Below are positions 26,640 to 37,975 of a DNA stretch of 64,000 nt, piece by piece. The first letter of the stretch is position 1; each line of letters starts with the position of its first letter. The translations under genes and the position numbers were made by a program. The notes below the pieces were generated by a model. That model had not been told where the DNA came from and did not search any database. It saw nothing but the letters and a program-made list of their open reading frames with translations. Where the stretch lies: contig NC_058138.1 in the NCBI RefSeq assembly GCF_011075055.1, positions 8,080,001 through 8,144,000 on the forward strand, given 5' to 3'. The stretch comes from Mangifera indica (taxonomy: Eukaryota > Streptophyta > Magnoliopsida > Sapindales > Anacardiaceae).

Positions 26640-29110
26640 TAAAACTAAGAAGAATTGAGCTTGACTGCCCTCTTAAGATTGAAAATGATGAAGATGTCCA
26701 ACACCTTATTGACATGTCTCAATACTTTAAAGAATGTATTTCTGTTTTTATTACATGTACTCTGATCGAAAGACAAGAAGAAAAAGAAGAAGAAATTGGT
26801 GAAGTGAAAAAAAATCTAATTGGGAAGACTTGATTGATTTCAATAATGATGCATTCTATATTGCTGATGAATGGTCTCGTGGGGGACAAAAAGAAGGTTC
26901 CCGATTAAGGTGATTTTGACAAAAACGAGATGACTAATATTCCTCTTAATGAGGCAAAGTCTGAGGATATGTCATCGGTTACTTGTGATATAAATAGTTT
27001 ATAACTTGAAGATCCTATTATAGATGGCAAAAATTATTCAGGACTATTTTTTGGCAATGTCCCCATTGATCTATTTAAGTGGTTTCCCGATTTTTCTCTA
27101 CACCCTTCAACATCATCAAGTGGTGCATAATTGATCTAAGAGGGGAATGCTGCAAAACTTAGTGATATTTTTCATGACAAAAAACACTTAAAAGATGTTG
27201 TGGATCAATTTTCCCTGGAGAAAGGATTTCAATACAAAGTGCTTAAGTTTGACATGGGGCAATGAAAGACTAAGTGTTATGATGAAAAATGCCAAAGGTA
27301 TTTAACAAGAAGCAGATTCAAATCTAGTCAAGTCTTTCGAATTGGTAAAATGAATCCAATCCACTCATGTTCAATTAATTATATAATGTCACATCACAAA
27401 CAAGTTAGGGCCTAGACTGTAGGTCAATTAATGAGGTTAAAGTTTGTATTGATTAATTGAATTTATTAGCCTAAAGATATCATTATTGACATCACAGACA
27501 GGTATAAAATTGACATTTCATATTCACAAGCTTGACGGGCAAGAAATTAGGCTTTAAATTCATTAAGGGGCTCGCCAAAAGACTTATTTATCCTCTTACT
27601 TGATTATTGATATAATTTCGGGCATGCTAGTCTGGGAACTGTTACAATTATAGAAACAGACAATGAACATCGATTTAAGTATTTTTTCATAGCATTAGGA
27701 TGTTTCGTCCATACATTTAAACAATAAATTCAACTTGTTATTTGCATTGACATTAGTTTTATCAAAAGTCAATATCTCAGACATTTATTCTTTACGATGG
27801 GTCTTGATGGTAATATCAGATATGCTCAATTACTTTTGGTGTCGGTAAAAAAGAAGATCATGACACATGGTGTTGGTTTCTAATGGAGGTTAAAAAATAT
27901 ATCAATAAAATCCAAGAGTTAGCAATAATCTCAGATCGACGTCATGTTATATACTCGATAATAGCTGAAGTCTTTTCAAATGTACATTATGGATGTTGTT
28001 TCCATTACCTTCTTTGCAACATATGATTAAAGTATAAACGCAACTCATAGGTAACGTGTTTATACATATATAAAATTTTTATACCGTTTAACATTTTCTG
28101 AATTTTGATAATGAATTGTACATATTATTTATAAACTCGTAGGTTGCGTGTTTATGGTGGAAAGTTGCAAAATCATATACAAAAGCACATTTTGAGGCTA
28201 TGATGAGATCTCTTAATGTGGTGCATCCTTAAACTAGGGTTTACCTACGTGAGATGAGCTTTTACCGATGAAGCATGACACACTCCTCGAGGCATCGGTA
28301 TAACATAATGACACCTAACATTGTAGAGTCATTCAATGCCCTTGTCAGACAGCACTGGGTCTACCTATCACGAAGCTCGTTGAGTTTATTCGAGGCATAT
28401 TACAACGATGGTTTTAGAAGAGGAGAAGTCATGCAAGTATGTACGGAGTTAATAATAATTATCTATTTGAGCATGCCTTTTTTCCCTTATTCTTGTTATT
28501 AACAAATGTGTTTTTGCTTTTTCTAAATTGCAGATGAATGCCTCAACAATATTACCACATAGACGGAAGAGAAGCTTGGTTGCCATATGTTAAAGGCTGC
28601 GTGCTTGGAGGTTCGCCTAATTACAAATGTTTAGTATCAAGTTCCAGGTATTGGTGGATACATGGGCATTACAGACTTTAATAAAATGTCTTGTACGTGC
28701 AAAAAGTTTTAGTTTTCACGTATTCCATACAAGCATGCGATTACTGTTATAAGACACATAAGACTTACAAGTGTGAATGCATGGGTTCATCCTTTCTTCA
28801 CCATTGAGTGCTACGGTGTAATGTATGTGGAACCTATTAGTCTACTCAAAAACCAATCAAAATGGTTGTATGCCCCCAAAGAAAGAGTTATCTTGCCCCT
28901 CGTTCTTGATAGTCGTCGACTGAGTCATCCTTTAAACAATAATTGACATCCTTCACAGAGAGATTATTACACCCAAGGTATGTAGTTGGTATAAGCAACT
29001 AGGGCATATCCGAACACAATGTAAAAGCTCAACACTTGTTCCAAGCTTTATCCCACAGGGTTTATCCAGAAGAGATGAAGGAATGAGATCTTGGCAATCT
29101 TCTATTTAGT
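26640..29110 (+). pseudogene. MURA-like MULE transposase, degenerate
   Basis: Family landmarks appear in order on the plus strand, broken by stops and shifts. An N-terminal region lies at about 26650-26760 (LDCPLKIENDEDVQHLID). The MuDR DNA-binding domain is at about 27170-27450, including FSLEKGFQYKV and a damaged KCYDEKCQRY zinc element. At about 27500-27990 is the DDE region, with ALNSLRGSPKDLF, IIETDNEHRFKYFFIALGC and a catalytic-Asp segment VICIDISFIKSQYLRHLF. The segment at 28275-28440 has RHRYNIMTPNIVESFNALV. A zinc-knuckle relic at about 28979-29030 has lost one Cys. The mudrA-type protein would bind the terminal repeats and catalyse excision and insertion. This copy cannot do so. Transcription was probably from the left terminal repeat. 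Confidence 0.8.
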
Positions 29111-30109
29111 TTTATTAATTATATGATTTATGTATTTGTTAAAATGATATGTAATCGATGTACTTTGATTAATGTTTCATTTAAGTACTTGTGTTCATAT
29201 GCGATGTAATATATTTAGTGTGAATAATGTTTTAATTATATAGTTGTTATAATGAGAATTATTTATGTAATTGTTAGAATGAACATTTGTTGTTTAATTA
29301 ATATATGATTTACTTGTGTTTAAGGAGTGTTGGTGGAGTTCTAAGGTTAGTGGATTTATCCTTTATGCCTTGGTTATGCTTGTGTTCCAATTTGGTGTCA
29401 TTTTAGTGTGTATGTGTATTGATTAGGGTATCTTGGCAGAGAGTTATAGCAAAATTACATAATTGCCACTGTCATTTTCTTCTATTTTTGATTGTCTTGC
29501 CTTGATCAATATTTGTACAACATTTGATGATATGATAATTTAAAATATTATAAATACTGTGTATGAAACTTGAATGTATTAGAATTGCATTTGGGGCCTA
29601 ATTAATAGAAATTGTAAGATAGTACAATTTGGAATGAATAGTATTTTCTAACTCACCATTTTTCTATAAAAGATTAGATAATGAATAAGTGACACTTTAT
29701 GTAAAAAATTGTAAGCTGAGTTCAAGTTTTGTGTTGATTGTTTTGATGAGTTTATGAATTCACAATTCAATTCAAGTAAAATATTTTAAAAAACTTTAAA
29801 AGTTTCAAAATTTGCTTAAACACTCTTTATTTATTTTTTTAAATTTTGAATACGAGATAATTAATAAAATAGAAAAAAATTGAAATCAAACGCATAACCA
29901 TATATAATGATAAACAATGTATATCAACCTCATAACCATATACAATAAATATATACATAACAACTCAGAAATCAGTAAAATAAACAATGATAAATACAAA
30001 AATATATTTGTGATCTTCTCAATGCAGTGAAAATACAACTGCGAAGCTAAATGCTGACGTATAAAGATGCTCTCAAGAAAACATCTAGGCTCTGTGACAA
30101 CATCATGCA
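29111..30109. other. Spacer between the two MULE genes
   Basis: AT-rich sequence between the ends of the convergent transposase and Ulp1-type genes. No domain is recognisable. The minus-strand frame at 29886-30110 is only the out-of-frame end of the Ulp1-like gene plus spacer. Confidence 0.5.
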
Positions 30110-33100
30110 CTCTATAAAGCGTAACATAAAAATACTATAATCACTAGAACCCTTACCCTGTGGGGGGATACCCTCTGCTCGATGTAATATCAGGTGATCT
30201 ACTTATGGTGTATGCCTAGAAGTGGTCCAAAAACTTGTCGTCTCTAATAATGCTAGTATGAATATCTTGTAGGGTTACATCCGTCGTGCGAGCTCCTCAT
30301 AACTCCTTATGTACAATACCTTAGAGTCATATACTATGATCGACTAATCACAGAAATCTATAACTGTGGCTACCTAATGGGCACAGTTGAAGTTTATAGG
30401 GATGAAAACCTATAAACATTGAGAAGTTATAATAGATACACATGTTGCATATAAGTTAATTCAAAATAAATTATAATGGAAATACTATTATACTATACCC
30501 TATCGACCTCTCCTCATGGTTTGTAAAATAAACCGAAGGTATAATATATCTTAACCATCTTTGTGAATAGCTCGGGCCACTTTTACTCCTTTAGTGGTGC
30601 TACACTCTAACTATCGAATGTCATCCTGATATGCCCTATGAAGAAGGTGTGGGCCTCATCTTACTTTATGGAACGATGACCTGTTACTTGTACTAGTGCC
30701 AATGTAATAGTGCCAAAAAAGAATCTACATGCTAAAATAGATATATACAACTTGAATTGTATTAGTTTTAGACGAATATATAAAACACTTAAACAAATTC
30801 AATGAATATAGCAACTTACATCATCGATGAGCCACTCGCGTAGCTCAACAACAATCCTCCAAAAAGCACCTTTAGACTAAGCTCCAATGAAATAAACCTC
30901 ATGGTTGTCCGATGCTATAACTTCGGTTACCACATGAGAAAAGATTCCTCATGCTCTGCAGCAGAGGATGGCATGGTCTGAATTTTTCGTTTTACTCTCA
31001 GTTTAATTAGGTTTATATACGGGGTGCAAATGAGCAAACATTTCCAGATAACCTTACCATAAGCAGTCCACACTAACTGAAAAATAACATAAAATTGTTA
31101 ATTCAATATTTAATCTTAATTATCAATTATGATCAAATGTGTTAATGTTACTTTATTGATGTACAACGAAAGAGGTTTGGTAGGAGAATCCTCTATTATT
31201 GTCAAGTCAACCATCCGTACCCTTTTGATAGACTGCAAAACTTATTTTATATTACCAATGATCAATATATATTGAAAATATACAAATTATAATGGATATA
31301 TCTCATCCTACTCCTTATGTGAAATAACCTTCAATAGCTCATTCCCCTGTGAACTAATTTTAATTACCCTGTTACTACAGCTGGGGATATCAACAATTAA
31401 TCACAACTACTCATCTTGAAAAGTAGAAAAAATATATTTTAAATATATATAATAATATTAATAACAAATTGATTAATGATATTTCATAGAAAAATATGCT
31501 ACCTTTACGGTCGAGGAAAGTGTACGGGGAGAAGTCTCAATCAATACCCCTTCATGTCCAGTACCCTATACGAATATTAATAATAAATTGATAAATGACA
31601 TTTCATATAAAATATAATAACAACAATAATTTTCAAACCTTAAATGGCGGAAGTGATGCAACCGAAGAGTCAACTGAAACACCTTTATAACCAGTACCCT
31701 GTATGAATATATAAAACAAATTAATCAATAACAATTCAAAAAAATATAATAATAACAACGATAAATGACAAACCTCGAATGAGGGAGGTGATGTAACTAA
31801 AGAGCTAATCAAGACCCTCTTATGGCAGTATCCTATGCGAATAATAATAACAATTTGATTAATGACATTTCATATAAAATATAATAACAATATTTCATAT
31901 TAAATATCGTAAAAATAATTAATTATATACCTCATTTAGGAGACATGATAGAATCGAAAGGTCAATGGGTGAGACCCTCCCAACACCATCTTGATTACCC
32001 TACATAAAGTTAATATGCATGTTAGAGAAACAGGTAAATACAATTTTTATAAGGAATAAATGAGATATAACTTTGTAACTTGATCGACTAAAGCTAGGCA
32101 TGCACGCATGATGATGTCTTTCAAACGAGTCAAACGATCTTCTAATCGAGACATATAAGAAGACACCTTGTCTTATAAACAGGAAATTTCACACAATATC
32201 ATATTGTCCCAATAGGCCAAAGTAGCATTTACTAAGGATAGAATGGGTGATGTAGTCGATGGACACTCCTATGTGGGGTGATTAGTAGCATAGTCTTGAA
32301 CCCCAGGAAGGTGTGTGGTCTCGATGGCTAAGGTTTCAATAACATGGTACATGTAGTATGCTTTGTAATAGGGAGCTAAATGGGCTCCTTAGGTGTTTCA
32401 GGACTATCGACCTGTATATCAACAGTGGCATCATTAGAGATTCTTTATCCCTATTGAGGAGGGCACAAAAGAGGATAAGGAGGAATGCGTATCAAATATA
32501 CTTGTGTATAGAACAATGTCTGCATACCATGGTCTAGTCTTCTCAATCGATGACAGTTGGAGTGGTAAAGTAACATCATCCTATTTATTCATATATATAA
32601 TTTAACCTATTTGCAATAATCAAGGTATCAATTACCTAATCAATTAACAATTACATACCTTATCACTGGTGAAAACAGTTCCCATGTGACTTTAACCAAA
32701 AACATCTCACATATGCCACTTGAATATCCATGGAGACGCATAGACATAAACCAAATCCACCCAATTATATAAGGTGTCGATCGTCTTATATATCCAATAC
32801 TACAATATAAACATTAATGGTTAAATATAATTAATTTTTGTTTTTACTAATCAATATAGATAATTAACAAATATACGCTTACCTGAAATGCAACGGGAAA
32901 TTTGTAGATGTCATATTTATGGATGCCAGACATTTGGCTAGAGAAGGCTTTGTCACTCACCTGATACATCAATTCGAACATCTTCTATCACACTGGAACA
33001 CCCTAGGGGTAGGAATTAACCTCTAAGTGATCAATCAATTAGAGGTACTTTACAGATACCTTCTTTTGTCGATTATCCCCCAGTAACACCATATGCAAAC

Positions 33101-33560
33101 AATAGAACAAGACCATTTTGACAGTGTCAATATCATCATCCCTCTAGGGCTAGCCAAGAAAACACACTCTACATCATGATACTACACCTTTTGACATCTC
33201 TGAGAATATGTATCTCTAATCCTATGTCTAGATCTACATGAAATATATAATGAAAATACAGTGATTTGACTAAATAGTAACCCCGTCATTAGTGCAAACT
33301 CGAATGGACTGAATTTCATATCAATCCCATTTATCTTAAACCAAAACTCATCTCTCTCTAAGTCTCGATAGAATAATCTGGTAATCGAACTTGATATCAG
33401 GTAATCGAAGGAGATGCTTAAAACATATCCTCTTGAACAATTGCAACTGCTTTGGTGTCAATGTAGACCTAATCTTCTATATATTAATGCATTGGGAATG
33501 ACATATAACCTTTGCTCGAAAGTGTCGTGACTCATCCAAGATTCTTAATTTGTTATCATT
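30110..33560 (-). pseudogene. DUF1985 / Ulp1-type cysteine protease gene carried by the MULE, degenerate
   Basis: On the minus strand a DUF1985 region runs from about 33540 to 32700. Visible pieces are KQLQLFKRICFKHLLRLPDI, a DIDTVKMVLFYCLHMVLLGD stretch and the YKFPVAFQ block. Repeated mini-exons follow at 31990-31430. The C-terminal Ulp1 (C48) peptidase domain lies at about 30990-30120. It includes VVELREWLIDD, a FIPINFNCAH segment at about 30400-30360 with a stop right after the catalytic-His position where Trp is usual, and a VYDS segment. Where the family has its catalytic Cys in a DCG-type motif, this copy reads SSDYSIFMLRFIEC, so Tyr replaces Cys. Ulp1 enzymes remove SUMO; the role of such proteins in MULEs is unknown. 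Several stops show it is a pseudogene. Confidence 0.72.
31430..31995 (-). repeat. Tandem mini-exon repeats in the Ulp1-type gene
   Basis: Four related units spaced about 133-165 bp apart each combine an AT-rich intron-like part with a 60-70-bp coding-like part. The intron-like part contains TTGATTAATGACATTTCATA or a variant. On the minus strand the coding parts begin near 31994, 31840, 31705 and 31570 and read GNQDGV, GYCHKRV, GTGYKGV and GTGHEGV, followed by Ser-rich tails. Each is flanked by AG- and GT-like boundaries. Confidence 0.6.
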
Positions 33561-33639
33561 ACATTTTCTGTTATGAGAAATATCCTATAAAAAGGATTAA
33601 AGTTTATAAGAATTTCATAAAAAAAAAAAAATATAAACA

Positions 33640-35210
33640 CAAAGATGAAAATGACAAATATAGAAAAAAACAGACCTAAAATTTGAAAATTACATATTGG
33701 AATATCCTAGAAACACAAAAATTGAAAAATTGAATGGAAATTCAAAAACTTATGTGTGAAATTACCCTAGATTTGAAACAAACAAAATAATATACGTCCA
33801 AAAACTTTTAAATGACAAATATCATAAAACATAACTAAAATTTGAAAACTACACGTTAAAATACCTTACAATGTTAAAAACTAAAAAACAAAAATTACAA
33901 GTCGAGTTACCCAAGAGTGACAAAAATAAAAAAACAGACCTGAATTTCAAAATCTAAATGTTGGAATACCTGAAAAATAAAAAAAAAAGACTTGAATTTC
34001 AAAAATTAGACATTGAAATACCTAAGAATGACAAAAACTGAAAAATCGATCTGAAATTTGAAAAGTATATGTCAAAATATCTTAGAATAACAACAATTCA
34101 AAAATTGGACTAAAATTTGAAAACTATATGTTCAAAAACCTTAAAATGAAAAATATTAGAAAAAAATGAAATTCTAAAACTATACGATAAAATACCCTAG
34201 AATGTCTCAAAAATTAGAAGTTGAATTACCCTAGAATGACAAAATTAAAAAAAAAAAGACCTAAATTTCGAAAACTAAACGTTGAAATACCTTGGAGCGA
34301 TAAAAACCAAAAAATCAATTTGAATTTTGAAAAGCACATGTTCAAATATCTTAGAATGACAATAAATAGAAAATTAGATTAAAATTTGAAAACTACATGT
34401 CCAAAACCTTGAAATAACAAATATAAAAAAAGAAGATTGAAATCCAAAAACTACATGATAAAATACTCTAGAATGTCAAAAATCAAAACATCGCTTGGAA
34501 ATTTGAAAATTACAAGTCCAAATACTTTAAAATGAAAAAATAAAAAATGAATCTGAATTTTGAAAACTAAATGTTGAAATACTCTAAGATAACAAAAATT
34601 GAAAAATCAATCTAAATTTTGAAAAGTACATGTCAAACTACCTTAGAATAACAATAATCGAAAAACTAGACAAAAATTTGAAAACTACAAGTGCAAAAAC
34701 TTTAAAATGACAAATATTAGAAAATAGCGTTGAAATTTGAAAACTATACGTTAAAATAGTTTAGAATGTCAAAAACCAAAAATTTGGTCAAAAATTCAAA
34801 AATTACGAGCCAAAATACCTTAGAATGACAAAAATAAAAAAGCAAACTTGAATTTTGAAAACTCCATATTGAATAATCCAAGTATGAGGGCTATCCAATA
34901 ACCAATATGAAATTTAAAAACTATATTTTGAAAAATCTTAAAATAACAAAAATACAAAAACAGAGTTGAAATTTGAAAACTACATCTCAAAAATGCCCTA
35001 AAATGAAAATATAAAAACGGACCGAAAATTCGAAAATTGGACGTCCAAATACCTTAGAATGAAAAATACCAAAAAGTTAACTTGATATTAATCACAAAAA
35101 TAAAAAAAAGGACTTGAAATTTGAAAACTACACATCCAAAAACCCTAAAATGTAAAAAAACAAAAATAAAATTCAAAAATTAAGTGTGAGAAACCCTAGA
35201 TTTAGAAAAA
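33640..35210 (-). repeat. Right minisatellite array of the MULE (about 58-bp unit)
   Basis: About 25 diverged copies of a unit containing GAAATTTGAAAACTACATGT, then AAAATACCTTAGAATGACAA and AAAATCAAAAAAT. Starts of the TTAGAATGAC block fall at 34291, 34351, 34412, 34468, 34529, 34586, 34643, 34701, 34759 and 34819, so the spacing is 56-61 bp. It is unrelated in sequence to the left array and lies between the Ulp1-type gene and its terminal repeat. Confidence 0.85.
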
Positions 35211-36036
35211 ATATTATGTTCACCCTTAACATTTTCTTGCTCTCCCACAGGTCCTAATGTTTAGAACAATATCAGTTTGCCCTCTAACATTTTCTCATTC
35301 TCTCACAGGTCCTAAATGCTTAAAAAAAAATCAAATTTTCCCTTTATTAATTTGACTTTACCCACAGTCCAACAAGTTGAAAAAATCACAATTTCACCCC
35401 ATGGGTCTAACTATTTAAAAAATCAACATTTCCCCCTTCCTACATGGTTCCCATGTGTCGTGTCATGGGAAAAGTTTCAAAACTTGCAATATTCTCCCTC
35501 CCCTTGGTTCCTCTGGATATCCTCCAACGTACCTATTGTTTAAAAACTCGCATTTGCCCCCTCCCCTATGTTATTGATTCAACCTGAGGGATATTTCTCA
35601 AACCTAGGAATCCCCGAGTTTGTAAAAATCCGTTGGGTTGAATTCCAATTTGAAAATTGGTTGATTTTTCGACCAAAATAACAATTTCTGGCTACCATTT
35701 CAATAAAAAACGTTTGTACACTAAGTTAAACACAATAACCCTAAACTAATTCATCCAAAACAACCAAAATTCAAGCAACAAAGTCAATTGTTCAAATCAC
35801 AAAACCCTAGGCTGAAAATGCCCTAAATGTTACTCTAATCTATCAAATATAAACATAAATATGGTTCAAATAAGATAAGGAATGATTTACTTACATTCTA
35901 AGTCATTTTTGTCACCGAAAATCATCAAAAATTCAGTCAAAATGTCAAAATTGCTTTGTTGTGGGAGAGCCGTGGAAAAAGAATTCTTTTGCACAATGCC
36001 ATGGAAAAAATTTGGTTGAGAATTTGATTTTTTTTG

Positions 36037-36154
36037 GGTTTATATATGGGGTCATTTTGATAATTTCAGAGAAAGTGGGTATTTTTGTTAAGTCTAATAA
36101 AATGGGACATTTTTCTTAAACCCTTGATATTTAGGTCATTTACTTTAATTTCCC
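36037..36154 (-). repeat. Right terminal inverted repeat of the MULE
   Basis: About 118 bp, inverted relative to the left end. Read on the minus strand it ends with a CATATATAAACCC TATA-like stretch directed at the Ulp1-type gene. It is followed by the TAAGAAATA target duplication. Confidence 0.85.
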
Positions 36155-36163
36155 TAAGAAATA

Positions 36164-36675
36164 AGTAAATGAATTTATCTTGTTTATTATTAATTTTATT
36201 GGGGATAAAAAGTTGTTGGTATTACATAATTTTTTTTTATTGAGAAAGCTAAATATTCCATTTTTTTTGGTTAAAAGAATTAAATTATATTTTATCGAAC
36301 AAAAACGATTTTACCACTTTTTAAGTAAAAGAATTAATTTGTACTCATAATATTACCCTTAATTAAGTATATTGTGATTAAGAAGTATTGTATTTAAGTT
36401 ACAACAACAAATGGTCATGGCAAAACTGAACCTAATTTTAAATACCAATACTTGTTTGAACACTTGTCTAATTATTGTTATAATTAGTTGAAGTAGAACA
36501 AAATTTTAATTTCAAACCAATAAATTTTAAGATTAAAAAAGCTTATTTATAGAAAAAGAATATTGTTACAAAAGCTAATCCCAACAAATTAAGGCAAGTA
36601 AACAGCTTTGCATTCAACATTAACTTGTATAAATTATTTCCCTTTACAGCAAGTAATTAACATACAAAATTCAAG
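36164..36675 (+). promoter_or_regulatory. AT-rich flank and putative promoter of the small peptide gene
   Basis: No coding sequence. TATAAATTATTT at about 36629 lies some 45 bp before the ATG at 36676 and is a plausible TATA box. The left edge is the MULE target duplication, so part of the original promoter may be displaced or modified by the insertion. Confidence 0.35.
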
Positions 36676-36882
36676 ATGATGGGTTACCAAACAAGTCCTC
36701 GTAGGGCATTTCTTTTGTGCTTGCTTTATTCAATCGTTTTGTGGATGGCGTGTGGGATGTTAGAGGCCAAAGTTTCGGATGAGCATGAAGACTTCGAGGC
36801 GTGTAAACTACATTGTGAGTTTACACATCGAGCTGGGTATGACTGTTCTAGTATGTGCTTACTTTTGTTATTGAAATATTGA
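36676..36882 (+). CDS. Small secreted Cys-rich peptide, unrecognised
   Basis: A 68-codon frame starts MMGYQTSPRRAFLLCLLYSI. Residues 10-32 are a convincing signal peptide. The mature part has four Cys in a C-x3-C-x9-C-x3-C arrangement (ACKLHCEFTHRAGYDCSSMC). This spacing recalls helical-hairpin (alpha-hairpinin-like) plant peptides, but I do not recognise the family. The tail LLLLLKY after the last Cys is odd. An intron may begin within the codon after Asp-Cys (GTTCTA|GTATGT at about 36850), in which case the real C-terminus lies in an exon I could not find. Nothing shows whether it is expressed. Confidence 0.45.
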   Translation: MMGYQTSPRRAFLLCLLYSIVLWMACGMLEAKVSDEHEDFEACKLHCEFTHRAGYDCSSMCLLLLLKY

Positions 36883-37458
36883 AAGCATGCATTTCTAATC
36901 TTTATTAGCATCTGAAATTTATAGTTTATCTTATACAACTATGTCACATCTATTTTTATATTTACTGTTCAAATAACAAAAAGCATAATGAAGGTTTATT
37001 CGATTATAAGTCTTTCTATTTGAAAATTTTCGAGATTAGATTGGAGAGTCTATAAAATAGAAATTTCTATTAATTTAAATGTGATCACTCCTCAAATCAC
37101 CCTCCTTGAGTTGTTATCAGTTTCACAAGAACAATCCTCCCTGATCAGACGTTATCAATTCACAAGAACGATCCTCCCTAAATTATTGCCAAATCTCTAG
37201 AAAAAAATATTAGTTGTTGCTCTCATTAATAAACAATCAACCCAAAAAATGTACCTAATTTATGAATTGTGTTCAGTTTTTTCCCTGGCACTGGCACTTG
37301 AATTCAAATTTGTTTAAACTAAACTTATTTTGGATTCAAATAAGTTCAATTAGAATATAATCTTCATGTTATAATTTGTTAAATTAATTATAAAATAGGT
37401 AAGACATTTGACTGTTAAAAAAGGTCAAATTAATAAAATTAAAATACTAATAATAATA

Positions 37459-37900
37459 GTCCAAAAGACTTGTTTCCATCCAAGGTATAGTGAAATTCTA
37501 AAGTCTTACCTTCTAATTTTAAAAAATTTAAACATCCATTCAAGAAAAAATTTCTTTAAAAAGTTTTAGTTAACATTAGGGGTAAAATTATTATTTAACA
37601 AAAAATTTAAATTACAAAACTTTTATCATATTTTATCCTCTCAATTTGAAAATTTCTCAAATTTCCCCTTAAAATTTCCTTCAAAGTTTAAAAATTGGCT
37701 ATTTTCACCTAGGTTTTTTCTCCTCCAATGACTCACTCTTTTCACTCGTTGGCCGCCCTTCCCTCTTTTTTCTTTCTCAGCTGATCGTCTCTCTTTGCTC
37801 TGATTTTGTCTTTGTTAGAGACAAAGACTGTCATCTCCATCTTAGACAAAGACAAAAACAAAGATTTTGACATTCTGTCTTTGAAATGTCATAATAGGCA
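37459..37900. mobile_element. MULE-like MITE, truncated copy
   Basis: The left end GTCCAAAAGACTTGTTTCCA is followed by the family's AT-rich arm, then a CT-rich stretch and a core with repeated GTCTTTG/AGACAAAG words (37790-37880). The right arm is missing; the copy ends before a poly-A/GAAA tract at 37930-37975. Related to 55585-56308. Confidence 0.6.
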
Positions 37901-37929
37901 AGCACAAACACAAGGTATCATACCTACTC

Positions 37930-37975
37930 AAAAAAAAAAAAAAAAAAAAAAAGAAAGAAAGAAAGAAAGAAAAAG
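37930..37975. repeat. Poly-A and (GAAA)n simple repeat
   Basis: A run of about 22 A is followed by five GAAA units. Confidence 0.9.

Larger units (their letters stand above)
24910..36154. mobile_element. 11.2-kb Mutator-like element (MULE) with transposase and Ulp1-type gene
   Basis: The ends are inverted repeats of about 120 bp. The left begins GGGAAATTAAAATAAATG and the right, on the minus strand, GGGAAATTAAAGTAAATG. Both continue with AAAAATGTC, AAAAATACCC and a TATA-like stretch before AAACCC. The flanks carry an identical 9-bp duplication, TAAGAAATA (24901-24909 and 36155-36163), which is diagnostic of Mutator transposition. Inside are a degenerate MURA-like transposase (+), a degenerate DUF1985/Ulp1 protease gene (-), and two tandem-repeat arrays. 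The layout matches the Ulp1-carrying MULEs described in plants (KI-MULE/CUMULE types). Both genes are broken, so it is not autonomous today, although the perfect duplication argues against great age. Confidence 0.92.

Noticed and set aside
33640..35210. Regular short repeats that could resemble a CRISPR array
   Set aside because: The units are diverged and directly adjacent without unique spacers, and the DNA is a plant nuclear transposon. It is a minisatellite.
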